Assembly (NCBI RefSeq): GCF_018598185.1
Contig: NZ_JAHESC010000002.1
Coordinates: 62,001 to 126,000 of the forward strand
Direction: 5' to 3'
DNA: 64,000 nt
Source of the DNA: Dawidia soli
GTDB lineage: Bacteria; Bacteroidota; Bacteroidia; Cytophagales; Cyclobacteriaceae
Positions 7,934-16,117 of the stretch are shown piece after piece. The number at the start of each line of letters is the position of its first letter. The first letter of the stretch is position 1. The translations under genes and the position numbers were made by a program. The notes beneath the pieces are model-generated. The model saw only the letters and a list, made by a program, of their open reading frames with translations. It ran no database searches and had not been told where the DNA came from.

Positions 7934-8995
7934 ATGAGGAAGCTAATCATTGCCGTACTCGCTTTTGTTCTGGTTACCGGCGCAGAAGAGGCCGTTGCCC
8001 AAATGAACAGAAGGTCGATCAAGCGCAACAACAAACGTATGATGACCTACCGCGGCAGGAAATCTTCTTTTGAAAAGAGCAATTCTTACAACATGGTGTC
8101 GGTGTCGCTCAACGCGCTGAACTACTATGGTGACCTGGCACCGGCGCCGAGTCGCTTCAGTACCGACATCAGCTTTACACGTCCGGCCCTTGGCATTTCG
8201 TTCGGGCACCGTTTCGGCCCACGCTATACGCTGACGGCTTCGTTCATGTACGGCACGCTGCGGGGTTCGGACGTCGAATCGGCCGATGCGGGAGATGCTG
8301 ACAACGGGCGTTTTCGTTTTCAGCGGAACCTCTCCTTCCGCAACCGCATAAAAGAACTTTCCGTCATTGCGAGCATCGACCTTTTCCCCAACCGCGACAC
8401 CTATATCAGCCGCGTGCGCTGGACGCCGTATGTGTTTGCCGGTTTGGCGGTCTACCATCACAACCCGCAAGCCCAGGCACCTGACACGGACCTCAATGGC
8501 AATCCACTGGCCGAAGCCGGCGAGTGGGTAGACTTGCAACCGCTCGGTACAGAGGGCCAACACTCCACGCTGCCTGATTCGGCGGTGAACTACGGCATAA
8601 AACCTTACAAAAGAATTCAGCTTTCCATACCAATGGGGTTGGGCGCACGTTTTAGAATCAACCAGCTTATGGATTTTTCCGTAGAGCTTGGGTTCCGCTA
8701 CCTGTTTACGGACTACATCGACGATGTAAGTCAGAACTACGTGGACCTGGGCGTGTTTGGTGACAACGAGCTGGCGAAGGCGATGTCGTATCGTTCGAGC
8801 GAGCTATTTACGCCGCCCAATCCGCCGTATGTGAGCCCGGTGGACGGTCGCACGTACCTGGTGCTGGACGGCTATGGCCGCGAGCATCCGGACAACTTGC
8901 GCGGGAACAAGAACGACCGGGATATTTTCATGACGACGACGTTTAAACTTACGTACATACTAGGCAAATCATTTCACAGGGCTAAATTCAGATGA
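7934..8995 (+). CDS. DUF6089 outer-membrane beta-barrel protein (PorG-like), long paralogue
   Basis: A 353-residue protein with a signal peptide ending near AVAQ. The mature part carries the DUF6089 landmark VSLNALNYYGDLAP, then alternating amphipathic strands typical of small outer-membrane barrels (HRFGPRYTLTASFMYGTLRGSD, VYAGLAVYHHNP-like region, SIPMGLGARFRINQLMDFSVELGFRYLFTDYIDDVS). DUF6089 includes PorG, a T9SS-associated barrel of Porphyromonas gingivalis; direct equivalence is inferred only from family and context. A basic, Arg/Lys/Ser-rich linker (about residues 27-50) follows the signal. Its stop overlaps the next DUF6089 gene by four bases (ATGA), so the pair is translationally coupled. 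Confidence 0.82.
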   Translation: MRKLIIAVLAFVLVTGAEEAVAQMNRRSIKRNNKRMMTYRGRKSSFEKSNSYNMVSVSLNALNYYGDLAPAPSRFSTDISFTRPALGISFGHRFGPRYTLTASFMYGTLRGSDVESADAGDADNGRFRFQRNLSFRNRIKELSVIASIDLFPNRDTYISRVRWTPYVFAGLAVYHHNPQAQAPDTDLNGNPLAEAGEWVDLQPLGTEGQHSTLPDSAVNYGIKPYKRIQLSIPMGLGARFRINQLMDFSVELGFRYLFTDYIDDVSQNYVDLGVFGDNELAKAMSYRSSELFTPPNPPYVSPVDGRTYLVLDGYGREHPDNLRGNKNDRDIFMTTTFKLTYILGKSFHRAKFR

Positions 8996-9684
8996 TCCGT
9001 TATACGTTGACAAGGCTGTCTTTTGGGTTCATAATCTTTCTGTTGTCATGGGAGTGGGCGCACGCACAGCGCTCGGAAGTGGGATTCGGCATTGGCACGT
9101 TTAATTATACGGGAGATCTCGTTCATCATTACAATTTTAAATATTCGCGTCCGGCGGCGACGGTTTTTTACCGATCTAACCTCAGCAACGTGGTGAGTTT
9201 TCGCACCAGCCTGACCGGAGGCCAGCTCAGCGCTTCTGAAAAACCGCTCGACGCCTTTGCCAAGCAACGCGATGCGTCGTTCGACATTTTCCTGATGGAA
9301 GTATCGACGGTGCTGGAGTATCACTTTCTCGACTGGCGCGACTCCAAGCGCTTTGTGCGGTTGAACCCCTACCTTTTTGGCGGCGTGGGCCTGTTTGGCA
9401 TTTCGGGCAACGGCGAAAAGACGGAAGAATACAGTAATGTTCAGGTGTCCATTCCGTTTGGGCTGGGCGTTAAATATGTGTACAACCCCAAATGGTACTT
9501 TGGCCTGGAGCTGGGCGTACGCAAGACCTTCTTTGATCACCTCGACAATATTTCGGGCGGCGACATTCGTTACAAGAATTATCAGTACGGCAATCCGAAC
9601 GACAACGATACCTTCTACTACCTGGGAATTAGTCTAACGCGGACTTTTTACGAAATTCCCTGCCCCAGAAGTCCTTATAAATAG
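8992..9684 (+). CDS. DUF6089 outer-membrane beta-barrel protein (PorG-like), short paralogue
   Basis: A 230-residue paralogue of the preceding gene, starting at an ATG that overlaps its stop (ATGA). The signal peptide is followed by EVGFGIGTFNYTGDLVHHY, the DUF6089 entry motif, and then strand-rich blocks ending in GLELGVRKTFFDHLDNISGG and a C-terminal strand with YYLGISLTRTFYE. In many Bacteroidota a single gene of this family, porG-like, sits immediately upstream of uppS and bamA; here there are two. Either could serve the T9SS or general barrel assembly; the sequence alone does not decide. Confidence 0.82.
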   Translation: MIRYTLTRLSFGFIIFLLSWEWAHAQRSEVGFGIGTFNYTGDLVHHYNFKYSRPAATVFYRSNLSNVVSFRTSLTGGQLSASEKPLDAFAKQRDASFDIFLMEVSTVLEYHFLDWRDSKRFVRLNPYLFGGVGLFGISGNGEKTEEYSNVQVSIPFGLGVKYVYNPKWYFGLELGVRKTFFDHLDNISGGDIRYKNYQYGNPNDNDTFYYLGISLTRTFYEIPCPRSPYK

Positions 9685-9725
9685 GTCCTTCTGCTGCTTT
9701 TCTTTTAACCCATACGGCTTTTTAC

Positions 9726-9733
9726 TACTTTTG
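9726..9733 (+). promoter_or_regulatory. Possible -7 box (TACTTTTG) just ahead of uppS
   Basis: TACTTTTG matches TAnnTTTG perfectly, but the -33 position holds only a T-run. If used, transcription would start within a few bases of the uppS GTG at 9741, giving a nearly leaderless message. Confidence 0.3.
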
Positions 9734-9740
9734 ACCTCTT

Positions 9741-10493
9741 GTGGCTTCTTTAAAGGAACATATAGATTTAAATAATCTGCCCCAGCACCTTGCTATCATC
9801 ATGGATGGCAACGGCCGGTGGGCTAAAAAGAAGGGCGCCATGCGCATTTTCGGACATCGCAACGCCATTCAGGCGGTGAAGGATGTGACGGAGGGCTGTG
9901 CGGAGCTGGGGGTGAAATACCTGACGCTGTACGCCTTTTCGACCGAGAACTGGACACGCCCGAAGGCCGAGGTAGACGGCTTGATGGAACTATTGGTCAA
10001 CACGATCAAGGGCGAGATCAAAACACTTATGGACAACCAGGTGCGGCTGACGACGATCGGTGAGACGTCACAGTTGCCGCAGGATTGCCAGAACAACCTG
10101 GCCTGGGCGATGAACCAGACCAAAAACAACAAGGGGCTTACCCTTGTCCTGGCGTTGAGCTATGGCGGCCGCCGGGAGATCATCAATGCGGTGAAGCAGT
10201 TGGCGGCGGAGGTCAAGAGCGGGAAAGTGGCGCCGGAAGAAATAAATGAAGGGGTTCTTGAGAACTATTTGCAGACTTCGGGCATCCCAGACCCAGAGCT
10301 GTTGATCCGCACCAGTGGCGAAATGCGTGTGAGCAATTTCCTGCTGTGGCAGATTGCCTACACCGAGCTTTTTATCACACCCACACTTTGGCCCGATTTC
10401 CGCAAGGAACATTTGTACGAGGCCATATGGTCGTATCAGCAGCGCGAACGAAGATTTGGAAAAACTAGCGAACAATTGAATCCCGTAAGTTGA
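9741..10493 (+). CDS. uppS: Isoprenyl transferase (undecaprenyl diphosphate synthase)
   Basis: Makes undecaprenyl diphosphate, the lipid carrier for peptidoglycan and surface polysaccharides, from farnesyl diphosphate and isopentenyl diphosphate. The 250-residue protein has AIIMDGNGRWAKK with catalytic Asp22, the TLYAFSTENW block, and the C-terminal ELLIRTSGEMRVSNFLLWQ motif. The start is GTG: only this codon gives the usual N-terminus (KEHIDLNNLPQHLAIIMDG). The stop TGA shares one base with the bamA ATG, so the two are translationally coupled. Confidence 0.96.
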   Translation: MASLKEHIDLNNLPQHLAIIMDGNGRWAKKKGAMRIFGHRNAIQAVKDVTEGCAELGVKYLTLYAFSTENWTRPKAEVDGLMELLVNTIKGEIKTLMDNQVRLTTIGETSQLPQDCQNNLAWAMNQTKNNKGLTLVLALSYGGRREIINAVKQLAAEVKSGKVAPEEINEGVLENYLQTSGIPDPELLIRTSGEMRVSNFLLWQIAYTELFITPTLWPDFRKEHLYEAIWSYQQRERRFGKTSEQLNPVS

Positions 10494-13171
10494 TGAAGAA
10501 AGTTTTATTCCTGGTGATCCTTTTGGGTTTCACGGTTGATACATGGGCTCAATTCAGACGAAATCGCGAACGTTCCGGGACTGCCGCTGAAAACAACCTG
10601 AACTACGCCAACCCGGCGGAGTACACCATTGCGGGCATTGAAGTGACCGGCCTGAATGTGCTGGACAAAAATGCCATGGTGTCGCTGACGGGTCTGAAGG
10701 TTGGCGATAAGATCAAGATCCCCGGTGATGCGATCACCACGGCCATCCGCAGCTTGTGGAAGCACGGCCTGGTGGGCGACGTAACGATCAAGGTCGACCG
10801 TATTGAAGGGGACAACGTATACCTCAACATTGTACTGGCCGAGCGACCCCGCCTGACCAGCTTTTATTTTACCGGCATTTCCAAGTCACAGGAGAGCGGT
10901 CTGAAAGAAGACCTGACGCTGATACGTGGTAAGATCGTAAACGACGCCATGGTGCGGAATACCGAGCTTGCCGTCAAGAAATACTTTGTTAAGAAAGGCT
11001 TTCTCAACACCGAGGTGAAGATTACGCAGGATGCCGACACATTGCGCGACGGCATCATCATGAAGATCGCGGTGAACCCGAAATCGAAAGTCAAGATCAA
11101 TCACATCGCGTTCACCGGCAACGAACACATCGACGATGCCAAGCTGAAAAAGAAAATGAAGGGCACGCACGAGCGCCCGCGTTTTGCGCTGCACCGCACG
11201 CTGCTGAAGGAGATCGCCAACATCAAGCCGAAAGAATTTATGGATTCCAGCTACAAAGTGAGCTGGAAAGAAGCGAAGGAGTTCCTGAACGACAACGTGA
11301 AGCTGAACATCTTCAGCAGCTCGAAGTTCATCCAGACCGACTACGAGGACGATAAAAAGGCGGTGGTCGCCTACTTCAACACCAAAGGTTATCGCGACGC
11401 TGAGATCGTGACCGATACGGTCTATGCCCACGATGGCCGCACGATCGATATCGACCTGCACGTGTATGAAGGTCCCAAATACTACTTCCGCAACATTATC
11501 TGGACGGGTAACTATATCTATACCGACAAACAGCTCGGTGCCGTGTTGGGTATCAGCAAAGGCGACGTTTACAACAAGGAGCTGATCGACAAAAAACTCC
11601 AGTTCAACCCGAAGGGTATGGACATCAGCGGTCTCTATATGGATGACGGCTATCTATTCTTCCGGATCAACCCGGTGGAGGTGGCGGTCGAGGGCGACTC
11701 GATCGACGTAGAGATGCGCATCTTCGAAGGTGAGCAGGCCACGATCAACGAAGTAACGATTGCCGGTAACGAGCGGACCAGCGACCACGTGATCCGTCGT
11801 GAGCTGAGCACGATACCCGGTCAGAAATTCAGACGTTCCGATATCATCCGTACGCAGCAGAAGCTGGGTCAGCTGGGCTACTTTGCACCTGACAAGATCG
11901 GCCAGAACCTGGTGCCGAATCCGGCGAACGGAACGGTGGACGTTCAGTGGACGGTGGAGGAACAATCGAACGACCAGGTGGAGCTTTCCGGTGGTTGGGG
12001 TGGATACTACGGTTTCGTGGGTACGCTGGGTCTGACGTTCAACAACTTTTCGTTGCGTAACATACCGCACTTTGAGCACTGGCGTCCGCTGCCGGTGGGT
12101 GACGGTCAGCGTCTGTCGCTGCGTGCGCAGGCCAACGGCCGTTCTTTCCAAAGCTATAGCTTCTCATTTACGGAGCCCTGGCTGGGTGGCCGCAAGCCGC
12201 ACTCGCTGTCGGTAAGCTTTAACAGCTCGTTCCAGCGCTATCCGTATGGCATCACGACCAGCGACAACGACTCGCGCCTGCAGGTGCACAGCGTGACGGT
12301 GGGTCTGGGCCGTTTGCTGGAGTGGCCGGACAACTACTTTACGTTGACGAACTCGGTGTCGTACCTGCGCTATATTCTGCAGAACTGGAACTCTGGTCTG
12401 GGCTATACCGACGGTGTTTCCAACAGCTTTACCTTTAACACCACGCTGGCACGTAACAGCATCGACAACCCGATGTATCCGGCGCAAGGTTCGAGCATAT
12501 CGTTGAGTGTGACGCTGACACCGCCTTTCTCGTTATGGCGCGACATCAACTATGCAACGGTCGACGCTGCGGAGAAATATAAGTGGATCGAATATCACAA
12601 GTGGATGTTCGATGCGAAGTACTACCTGCCGTTGGACAATAAGAAAAAACTTGTGCTCGAGGCGAAAGCCCACTTTGGCTTCATTGGCAAATACACGACT
12701 AAGGCGGGTATTGGACCGTTCGAGCGGTTCTACCTGGGCGGCGACGGTCTGGCGGGTGGTTTCAACTCCTTCCTGTTAGGTCAGGAAGTGATCGGTCTGC
12801 GCGGCTACCAAAACAACTCCATTACGCCTCCGTATTACGACCAGAGTCTGAACAGCGGCCAGGGCGTGCTGGCAGGGGGTATCGTATACGACAAACTCGG
12901 GCTTGAATTGCGTTATCCCGTAACGACGGGTAACGCCGCAACGATTTATGGTTTCGTCTTCACAGAAGCGGGTAATAACTGGAACAATTACGATGATTTT
13001 AATCCGTTTAACCTGTATAAATCTGCCGGGTTTGGTGCCCGGATCTTTATGCCGGCATTCGGATTGATAGGCTTGAACTGGGGATATGGTTTCGATCCGG
13101 TGCCGTTAAATGGAAGAGGGCCTGTTAGCGGCTCGCAATTCCACTTTACTATCGGTCAGCAACTCAGATAA
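10493..13171 (+). CDS. bamA: Outer-membrane protein assembly factor BamA
   Basis: An 892-residue member of the Omp85 family, which inserts beta-barrel proteins into the outer membrane. The start is the ATG at 10493 (TGATG overlap with uppS); an in-frame TTG one codon earlier is ignored. After a signal peptide (near TWAQ) come the POTRA repeats (about 50-420; for example IEVTGLNVLDKNAM, HIAFTGNEHIDD and VTIAGNERTSDHVIRREL) and then the C-terminal barrel with the Omp85 motif GLRGYQNN-type loop (about 760) and a terminal FHFTIGQQLR strand. It lies between uppS and two Skp-like chaperones, the canonical envelope-biogenesis order. Confidence 0.96.
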   Translation: MKKVLFLVILLGFTVDTWAQFRRNRERSGTAAENNLNYANPAEYTIAGIEVTGLNVLDKNAMVSLTGLKVGDKIKIPGDAITTAIRSLWKHGLVGDVTIKVDRIEGDNVYLNIVLAERPRLTSFYFTGISKSQESGLKEDLTLIRGKIVNDAMVRNTELAVKKYFVKKGFLNTEVKITQDADTLRDGIIMKIAVNPKSKVKINHIAFTGNEHIDDAKLKKKMKGTHERPRFALHRTLLKEIANIKPKEFMDSSYKVSWKEAKEFLNDNVKLNIFSSSKFIQTDYEDDKKAVVAYFNTKGYRDAEIVTDTVYAHDGRTIDIDLHVYEGPKYYFRNIIWTGNYIYTDKQLGAVLGISKGDVYNKELIDKKLQFNPKGMDISGLYMDDGYLFFRINPVEVAVEGDSIDVEMRIFEGEQATINEVTIAGNERTSDHVIRRELSTIPGQKFRRSDIIRTQQKLGQLGYFAPDKIGQNLVPNPANGTVDVQWTVEEQSNDQVELSGGWGGYYGFVGTLGLTFNNFSLRNIPHFEHWRPLPVGDGQRLSLRAQANGRSFQSYSFSFTEPWLGGRKPHSLSVSFNSSFQRYPYGITTSDNDSRLQVHSVTVGLGRLLEWPDNYFTLTNSVSYLRYILQNWNSGLGYTDGVSNSFTFNTTLARNSIDNPMYPAQGSSISLSVTLTPPFSLWRDINYATVDAAEKYKWIEYHKWMFDAKYYLPLDNKKKLVLEAKAHFGFIGKYTTKAGIGPFERFYLGGDGLAGGFNSFLLGQEVIGLRGYQNNSITPPYYDQSLNSGQGVLAGGIVYDKLGLELRYPVTTGNAATIYGFVFTEAGNNWNNYDDFNPFNLYKSAGFGARIFMPAFGLIGLNWGYGFDPVPLNGRGPVSGSQFHFTIGQQLR

Positions 13172-13173
13172 TT

Positions 13174-13710
13174 ATGCGGGTCTATATTATTACGATATTT
13201 TTTCTCATTTTCGGCCTGAATTTTGTCAACGCTCAGAGGTTCGGGTACATAGACACGAACTACATCCTGGAAAAAATGCCTGATTATAAGAAGGCTCAGG
13301 ATGAGATCAACCAGTTATCGGTCGCCTGGGAAAAGGAGATCGCCGACATGGACAAAAAGATCCAAGCCATGTACAGCGCTCTCCAGGCGGAGCAGGTGCT
13401 CCTGACGGATGCGATGCGGAAGGAGCGGACAGACGAAATTCAAAAGAAAGAAGTTGAGCTAAAGGACTACCAGAAGAAGGTGTTTGGATTTGGAGGCTTG
13501 TTTTTCCTGAAAAAGCAGGAGTTGACAAAACCGATCCAGGACAAGGTGTGGGACGCGGTAGACAAGGTCGCCAAGCAAAAGAACCTGCACATTGTCTTTG
13601 ACAAGGCGGGGGAGCTGACGATGATCTACACCGACCCGCGGTACGACTATACCGACTTCATTTTGGATGAGCTTGGGTTAGGTGACCCGAATGATGAGAT
13701 TAAAAACTAA
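13174..13710 (+). CDS. OmpH/Skp-family periplasmic chaperone, first copy
   Basis: A 178-residue protein with a signal peptide ending near VNAQ and the OmpH start RFGYIDTNYILEKMPDYKKA, then a long helical, charged region that forms the tentacle-like coiled coil of Skp, and a C-terminal beta segment (LHIVFDKAGELTMIYTDP). Skp holds unfolded outer-membrane proteins on their way to BamA, which is encoded two bases upstream. A hydrophobic FGFGGLFFL insertion near residue 110 is typical of the first of the two tandem Bacteroidota copies. Confidence 0.9.
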   Translation: MRVYIITIFFLIFGLNFVNAQRFGYIDTNYILEKMPDYKKAQDEINQLSVAWEKEIADMDKKIQAMYSALQAEQVLLTDAMRKERTDEIQKKEVELKDYQKKVFGFGGLFFLKKQELTKPIQDKVWDAVDKVAKQKNLHIVFDKAGELTMIYTDPRYDYTDFILDELGLGDPNDEIKN

Positions 13711-13725
13711 AAATTGAATACCGTA

Positions 13726-14292
13726 ATGAGAAAACTCGTTTTACTTGTGGTGCTGGGAATGACAGCGGCTGTCGCTCATGCACAGGCTCCTGTGAAGGTC
13801 GGCTATGCAGACGTAGACTATATATTTGCCCAAATGCCGGAGTCCAAGCAGATCGATGCCGAGCTGAAGTCGTTGCAAACACAGCTCAAAAATCAAAGTG
13901 ACCAGAAGGTACAGGAGTTTCAAAAGAAACTGGCCGACTACCAAGCCAATATTAATACAATGCTGGAGCCCGTGCGTGTAAACACGGAGCGCGAACTGCA
14001 ACAGCTTCAACAAAACATCGAGAAGTTTCAACAAGACGCTCAGACCACTATTCAAAACAAGCAGACCTCGCTGATGGATCCTGTTTACAAGAAAGTCGGT
14101 AAAACGATCGAAGAGACTGCGAAAGAGAACGGTTTTTCGTTCATCCTGAACCAGCAGATCGGCGGCCTGGACGTGATCCTGTATGGTGACGAGAAGATGG
14201 ACATCTCTGACCTGGTATTGAAGAAGATGGGTGTAACGCCGAAGCCGGCTACTACTACGCCTGCTCCTGCTACCCCGGCGCCGAAGAAATAA
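13726..14292 (+). CDS. OmpH/Skp-family periplasmic chaperone, second copy
   Basis: A 188-residue paralogue of the preceding gene. I chose the ATG at 13726 (MRKLVLLVV...) over an in-frame TTG 12 bases earlier because it gives a clean signal peptide ending at AHAQ. The mature start KVGYADVDYIFAQMPESKQ is the OmpH signature, followed by a Gln-rich coiled coil (about 50-130) and a beta segment with SFILNQQIGG. It ends in a low-complexity Ala/Pro/Thr tail (PATTTPAPATPAPKK) that is probably disordered. It is the last gene of the nadK-bamA block and is closed by a strong terminator. Confidence 0.9.
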   Translation: MRKLVLLVVLGMTAAVAHAQAPVKVGYADVDYIFAQMPESKQIDAELKSLQTQLKNQSDQKVQEFQKKLADYQANINTMLEPVRVNTERELQQLQQNIEKFQQDAQTTIQNKQTSLMDPVYKKVGKTIEETAKENGFSFILNQQIGGLDVILYGDEKMDISDLVLKKMGVTPKPATTTPAPATPAPKK

Positions 14293-14315
14293 TCACTAGC
14301 GCACCGCGCAAAAAG

Positions 14316-14346
14316 AAGAGCCGCTCATCAGCATGAGCGGCTCTTT
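14316..14346 (+). terminator. Intrinsic terminator after the bamA-ompH block
   Basis: A perfect 13-bp stem, AAGAGCCGCTCAT with ATGAGCGGCTCTT (14316-14328 and 14333-14345), loop CAGC, then TTTT on the plus strand. It also serves as the boundary facing the convergent hpf gene. Confidence 0.85.
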
Positions 14347-14387
14347 TCATTTATCGTTACCGTAGCGGGTTGTTTCCCGCCTGGGTG

Positions 14388-14693
14388 TTATGAAAGTCTA
14401 TTGTTTCGAACGCGTGTCTTGAACTTGTCGAGCTGCATGCGCAATGCATCTGTCGCCAAGCCGGTAGCGGCTTCAAACGATTTTGCTTTTTCCGTCGCGA
14501 AGAGCATATTACCGGGCACGCGTAGCTTAATCTCTACTGTTTTGTTTTCAGTACCTTCATTATTCAGTCGGAGGAACACCTCACCATCCACCAGGCGGTC
14601 ATAGAATGTATCGAGCTTGTCGAGCTTTTTCTGGATGAAGTTGATCAGCTTGCGGTCGGCGTCGAAATGGATGGAATGAACTTGTAACTTCAT
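14388..14693 (-). CDS. hpf: Ribosome hibernation-promoting factor, short form
   Basis: A 101-residue HPF/RaiA protein (sigma-54 modulation family) that binds the ribosomal decoding centre and inactivates or stabilises ribosomes during slow growth. The sequence has the family beta-alpha-beta-beta-beta-alpha layout, with VHSIHFDADRKLINFIQKKL at the N-terminus and EAATGLATDALRMQLDKFK at the C-terminus. The C-terminal dimerisation domain of long HPF is absent. The rpsU - xer - hpf order, read leftward, is a known Bacteroidota arrangement and places three small housekeeping genes together. Confidence 0.92.
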   Translation of the reverse strand: MKLQVHSIHFDADRKLINFIQKKLDKLDTFYDRLVDGEVFLRLNNEGTENKTVEIKLRVPGNMLFATEKAKSFEAATGLATDALRMQLDKFKTRVRNNRLS

Positions 14694-14831
14694 AATTGTT
14701 GAATTTTAAAGTGAACAATAGAATTATTGCCGGTTTTTGGAAAGTCCGGGTCTTTCGGTAAGTAGTTATGCTGTCATGCGTGGGTGGTTATAATCATACT
14801 GAATGCGTATAGATGTTGCCGGGATCTGGCC

Positions 14832-15710
14832 TTACGCTTTGGGGTGCGCAAGGTCGAATGCCTTCTTAAGCTTTTCGATAGAATTGTGCGTATATACCTG
14901 CGTTGCTGCCAGGCTGCTGTGGCCGAGCAAATCTTTTACGGCGTTTATCTCCGCGCCTTTGTTTAACAGGTGGGTGGCATACGTGTGACGTAATACGTGC
15001 GGGCTTTTTCGTTCGGCCGTAGTAGTCTGCAGACGTGTTTTGACAATGCGATAGACCATTACCGGGTAGCAAGGCTCGCCGGAATCTGTTACGAGCAACA
15101 GGCCATGTCCTTTATTTTCCACTTCCCGGTTCCTCACGTTCTTATAGTCTTCTATTATTGAAACGAGGTTTAGTGAAAAGGGGATGACTCTTTCCTTGTT
15201 TCTTTTTCCGAGGACTTTTATCGTTCTGTTTATCAGGTCGATTTGATTTTCGCGCAGGTTGATCAATTCAGACAAGCGCATGCCTGTGCCATAGAAGAGC
15301 TCGAGGATAAGCCTGGTGCGCCGGCCGTCGAATGTATCGGCATATACCTCGTTGTCGAGCACGCGCACCATATCGGCCTCTTTGACAAACGTGGGGATCC
15401 GCTTGGGTGCCTTCAGCGGTTTGACTTTGATCATGGGGTCGCTCTTCACGATGCCGCGGCGCATGAGGAATTTGTAGAACGAACGGAGGCAGGCGATCTT
15501 TCGGTTGACAGAAGTGGCGCCGAGGCCATCTTCGACCAGCTGGACGATCCAGTAGCGGATCTCATTGTAGCCGGCCTTTTCGGGGGCTATGGCATTGAAG
15601 GTTGTTTCGAGAAAGCCCAGGAATTGCGTAAGATCGTTTTCATACGCTAGGATGGTGTTAGCACTGAGTCTTTTCTCGGATTGAAGATATGTAAGAAAGG
15701 ATTGTACCAT
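14832..15710 (-). CDS. Tyrosine recombinase XerC/XerD
   Basis: A 292-residue site-specific recombinase with an N-terminal SAM-like DNA-binding domain and a complete catalytic set: Arg145 (GTGMRLSEL), a lysine near 169, His238 and Arg241 (HVLRHTYATHLL), His264 (LLGHSS) and nucleophile Tyr273 (VYTHNS). Chromosomal position beside rpsU and hpf is that of the housekeeping XerC-type enzyme of Bacteroidota, which with its partner resolves chromosome dimers at dif. There is no sign of a neighbouring mobile element. XerC versus XerD cannot be settled without comparing the second Xer gene. Confidence 0.9.
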   Translation of the reverse strand: MVQSFLTYLQSEKRLSANTILAYENDLTQFLGFLETTFNAIAPEKAGYNEIRYWIVQLVEDGLGATSVNRKIACLRSFYKFLMRRGIVKSDPMIKVKPLKAPKRIPTFVKEADMVRVLDNEVYADTFDGRRTRLILELFYGTGMRLSELINLRENQIDLINRTIKVLGKRNKERVIPFSLNLVSIIEDYKNVRNREVENKGHGLLLVTDSGEPCYPVMVYRIVKTRLQTTTAERKSPHVLRHTYATHLLNKGAEINAVKDLLGHSSLAATQVYTHNSIEKLKKAFDLAHPKA

Positions 15711-15752
15711 GCTGCCTGCACCAAGTCTCCTGCTTGCCGGTGTTGGAGCAAT

Positions 15753-15793
15753 GTAAAAAAAATAATCCCCATAAGCATGTACTTATGGGGATT
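15753..15793 (-). terminator. Terminator between rpsU and the Xer gene
   Basis: A perfect 12-bp stem, AATCCCCATAAG with CTTATGGGGATT (15764-15775 and 15782-15793), is followed on the minus strand by ATTATTTTTTTTAC. It lies downstream of rpsU and should end or reduce its transcript before the Xer gene. Confidence 0.8.
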
Positions 15794-15814
15794 GTTTATC
15801 CAATGGGGATACTT

Positions 15815-15838
15815 TGTGGACAACTAGCGTTATCCACA
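15815..15838. promoter_or_regulatory. Inverted pair of DnaA-box-like sites
   Basis: TGTGGACAAC (15815-15824), spacer TAGC, GTTATCCACA (15829-15838). The right arm contains TTATCCACA, a perfect match to the DnaA-box consensus; the left arm reads TTGTCCACA on the minus strand, one base away. It lies just 3' of rpsU. The paired arms also form a 10-bp imperfect stem, so an RNA role is possible. Confidence 0.5.
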
Positions 15839-15867
15839 GAATTCCCGATAAAAGCTTTAGAAGCGGA

Positions 15868-16065
15868 TTAACCGTTGGTTTCAGCCAGTCTTTGTTGCTC
15901 TCTGTAAGCGGCGCGGATGATTTGGTTCCGGCGACGAACAGATGGTTTTTCAAAGGCTGTGCGGGCGCGCAGTTCTTTCAGGACGCCTGTTTTCTCGAAT
16001 TTCTTCTTGAAACGCTTCAGTGCCTTGTCGATCGACTCGTTTTCTTTTACGTTGATAATCAGCAT
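15868..16065 (-). CDS. rpsU: Ribosomal protein bS21
   Basis: A 65-residue small-subunit protein placed near the anti-Shine-Dalgarno region of 16S rRNA. It has the typical [16 protein letters not shown] start, a very basic middle ([19 protein letters not shown]) and RRRNQI near the end. I chose the ATG at 16065; an in-frame TTG three codons upstream would add MRN and is less likely. A GAGG run lies four bases before the ATG. In Flavobacterium bS21 is known to affect use of Shine-Dalgarno sequences and its own gene has an SD, so this detail may be regulatory. Promoter and terminator are both visible. Confidence 0.96.
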   Translation of the reverse strand: MLIINVKENESIDKALKRFKKKFEKTGVLKELRARTAFEKPSVRRRNQIIRAAYREQQRLAETNG

Positions 16066-16083
16066 ATTCCTCAATTAGGGCTG

Positions 16084-16114
16084 CAAATATACGTGAAACT
16101 CGCTGACTATCCAA
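16084..16114 (-). promoter_or_regulatory. Promoter for rpsU
   Basis: On the minus strand TTGG (16111-16114), 19 bases, then TATATTTG (16084-16091), a perfect -7 box with ideal spacing. The leader would be about 10-15 bases. Confidence 0.6.
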
Positions 16115-16117
16115 GTG

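Noticed and set aside
14832-15710. Tyrosine recombinase as a sign of an integrative element
   Set aside because: It has the housekeeping Xer context (rpsU and hpf) and no direct repeats or cargo genes are visible.
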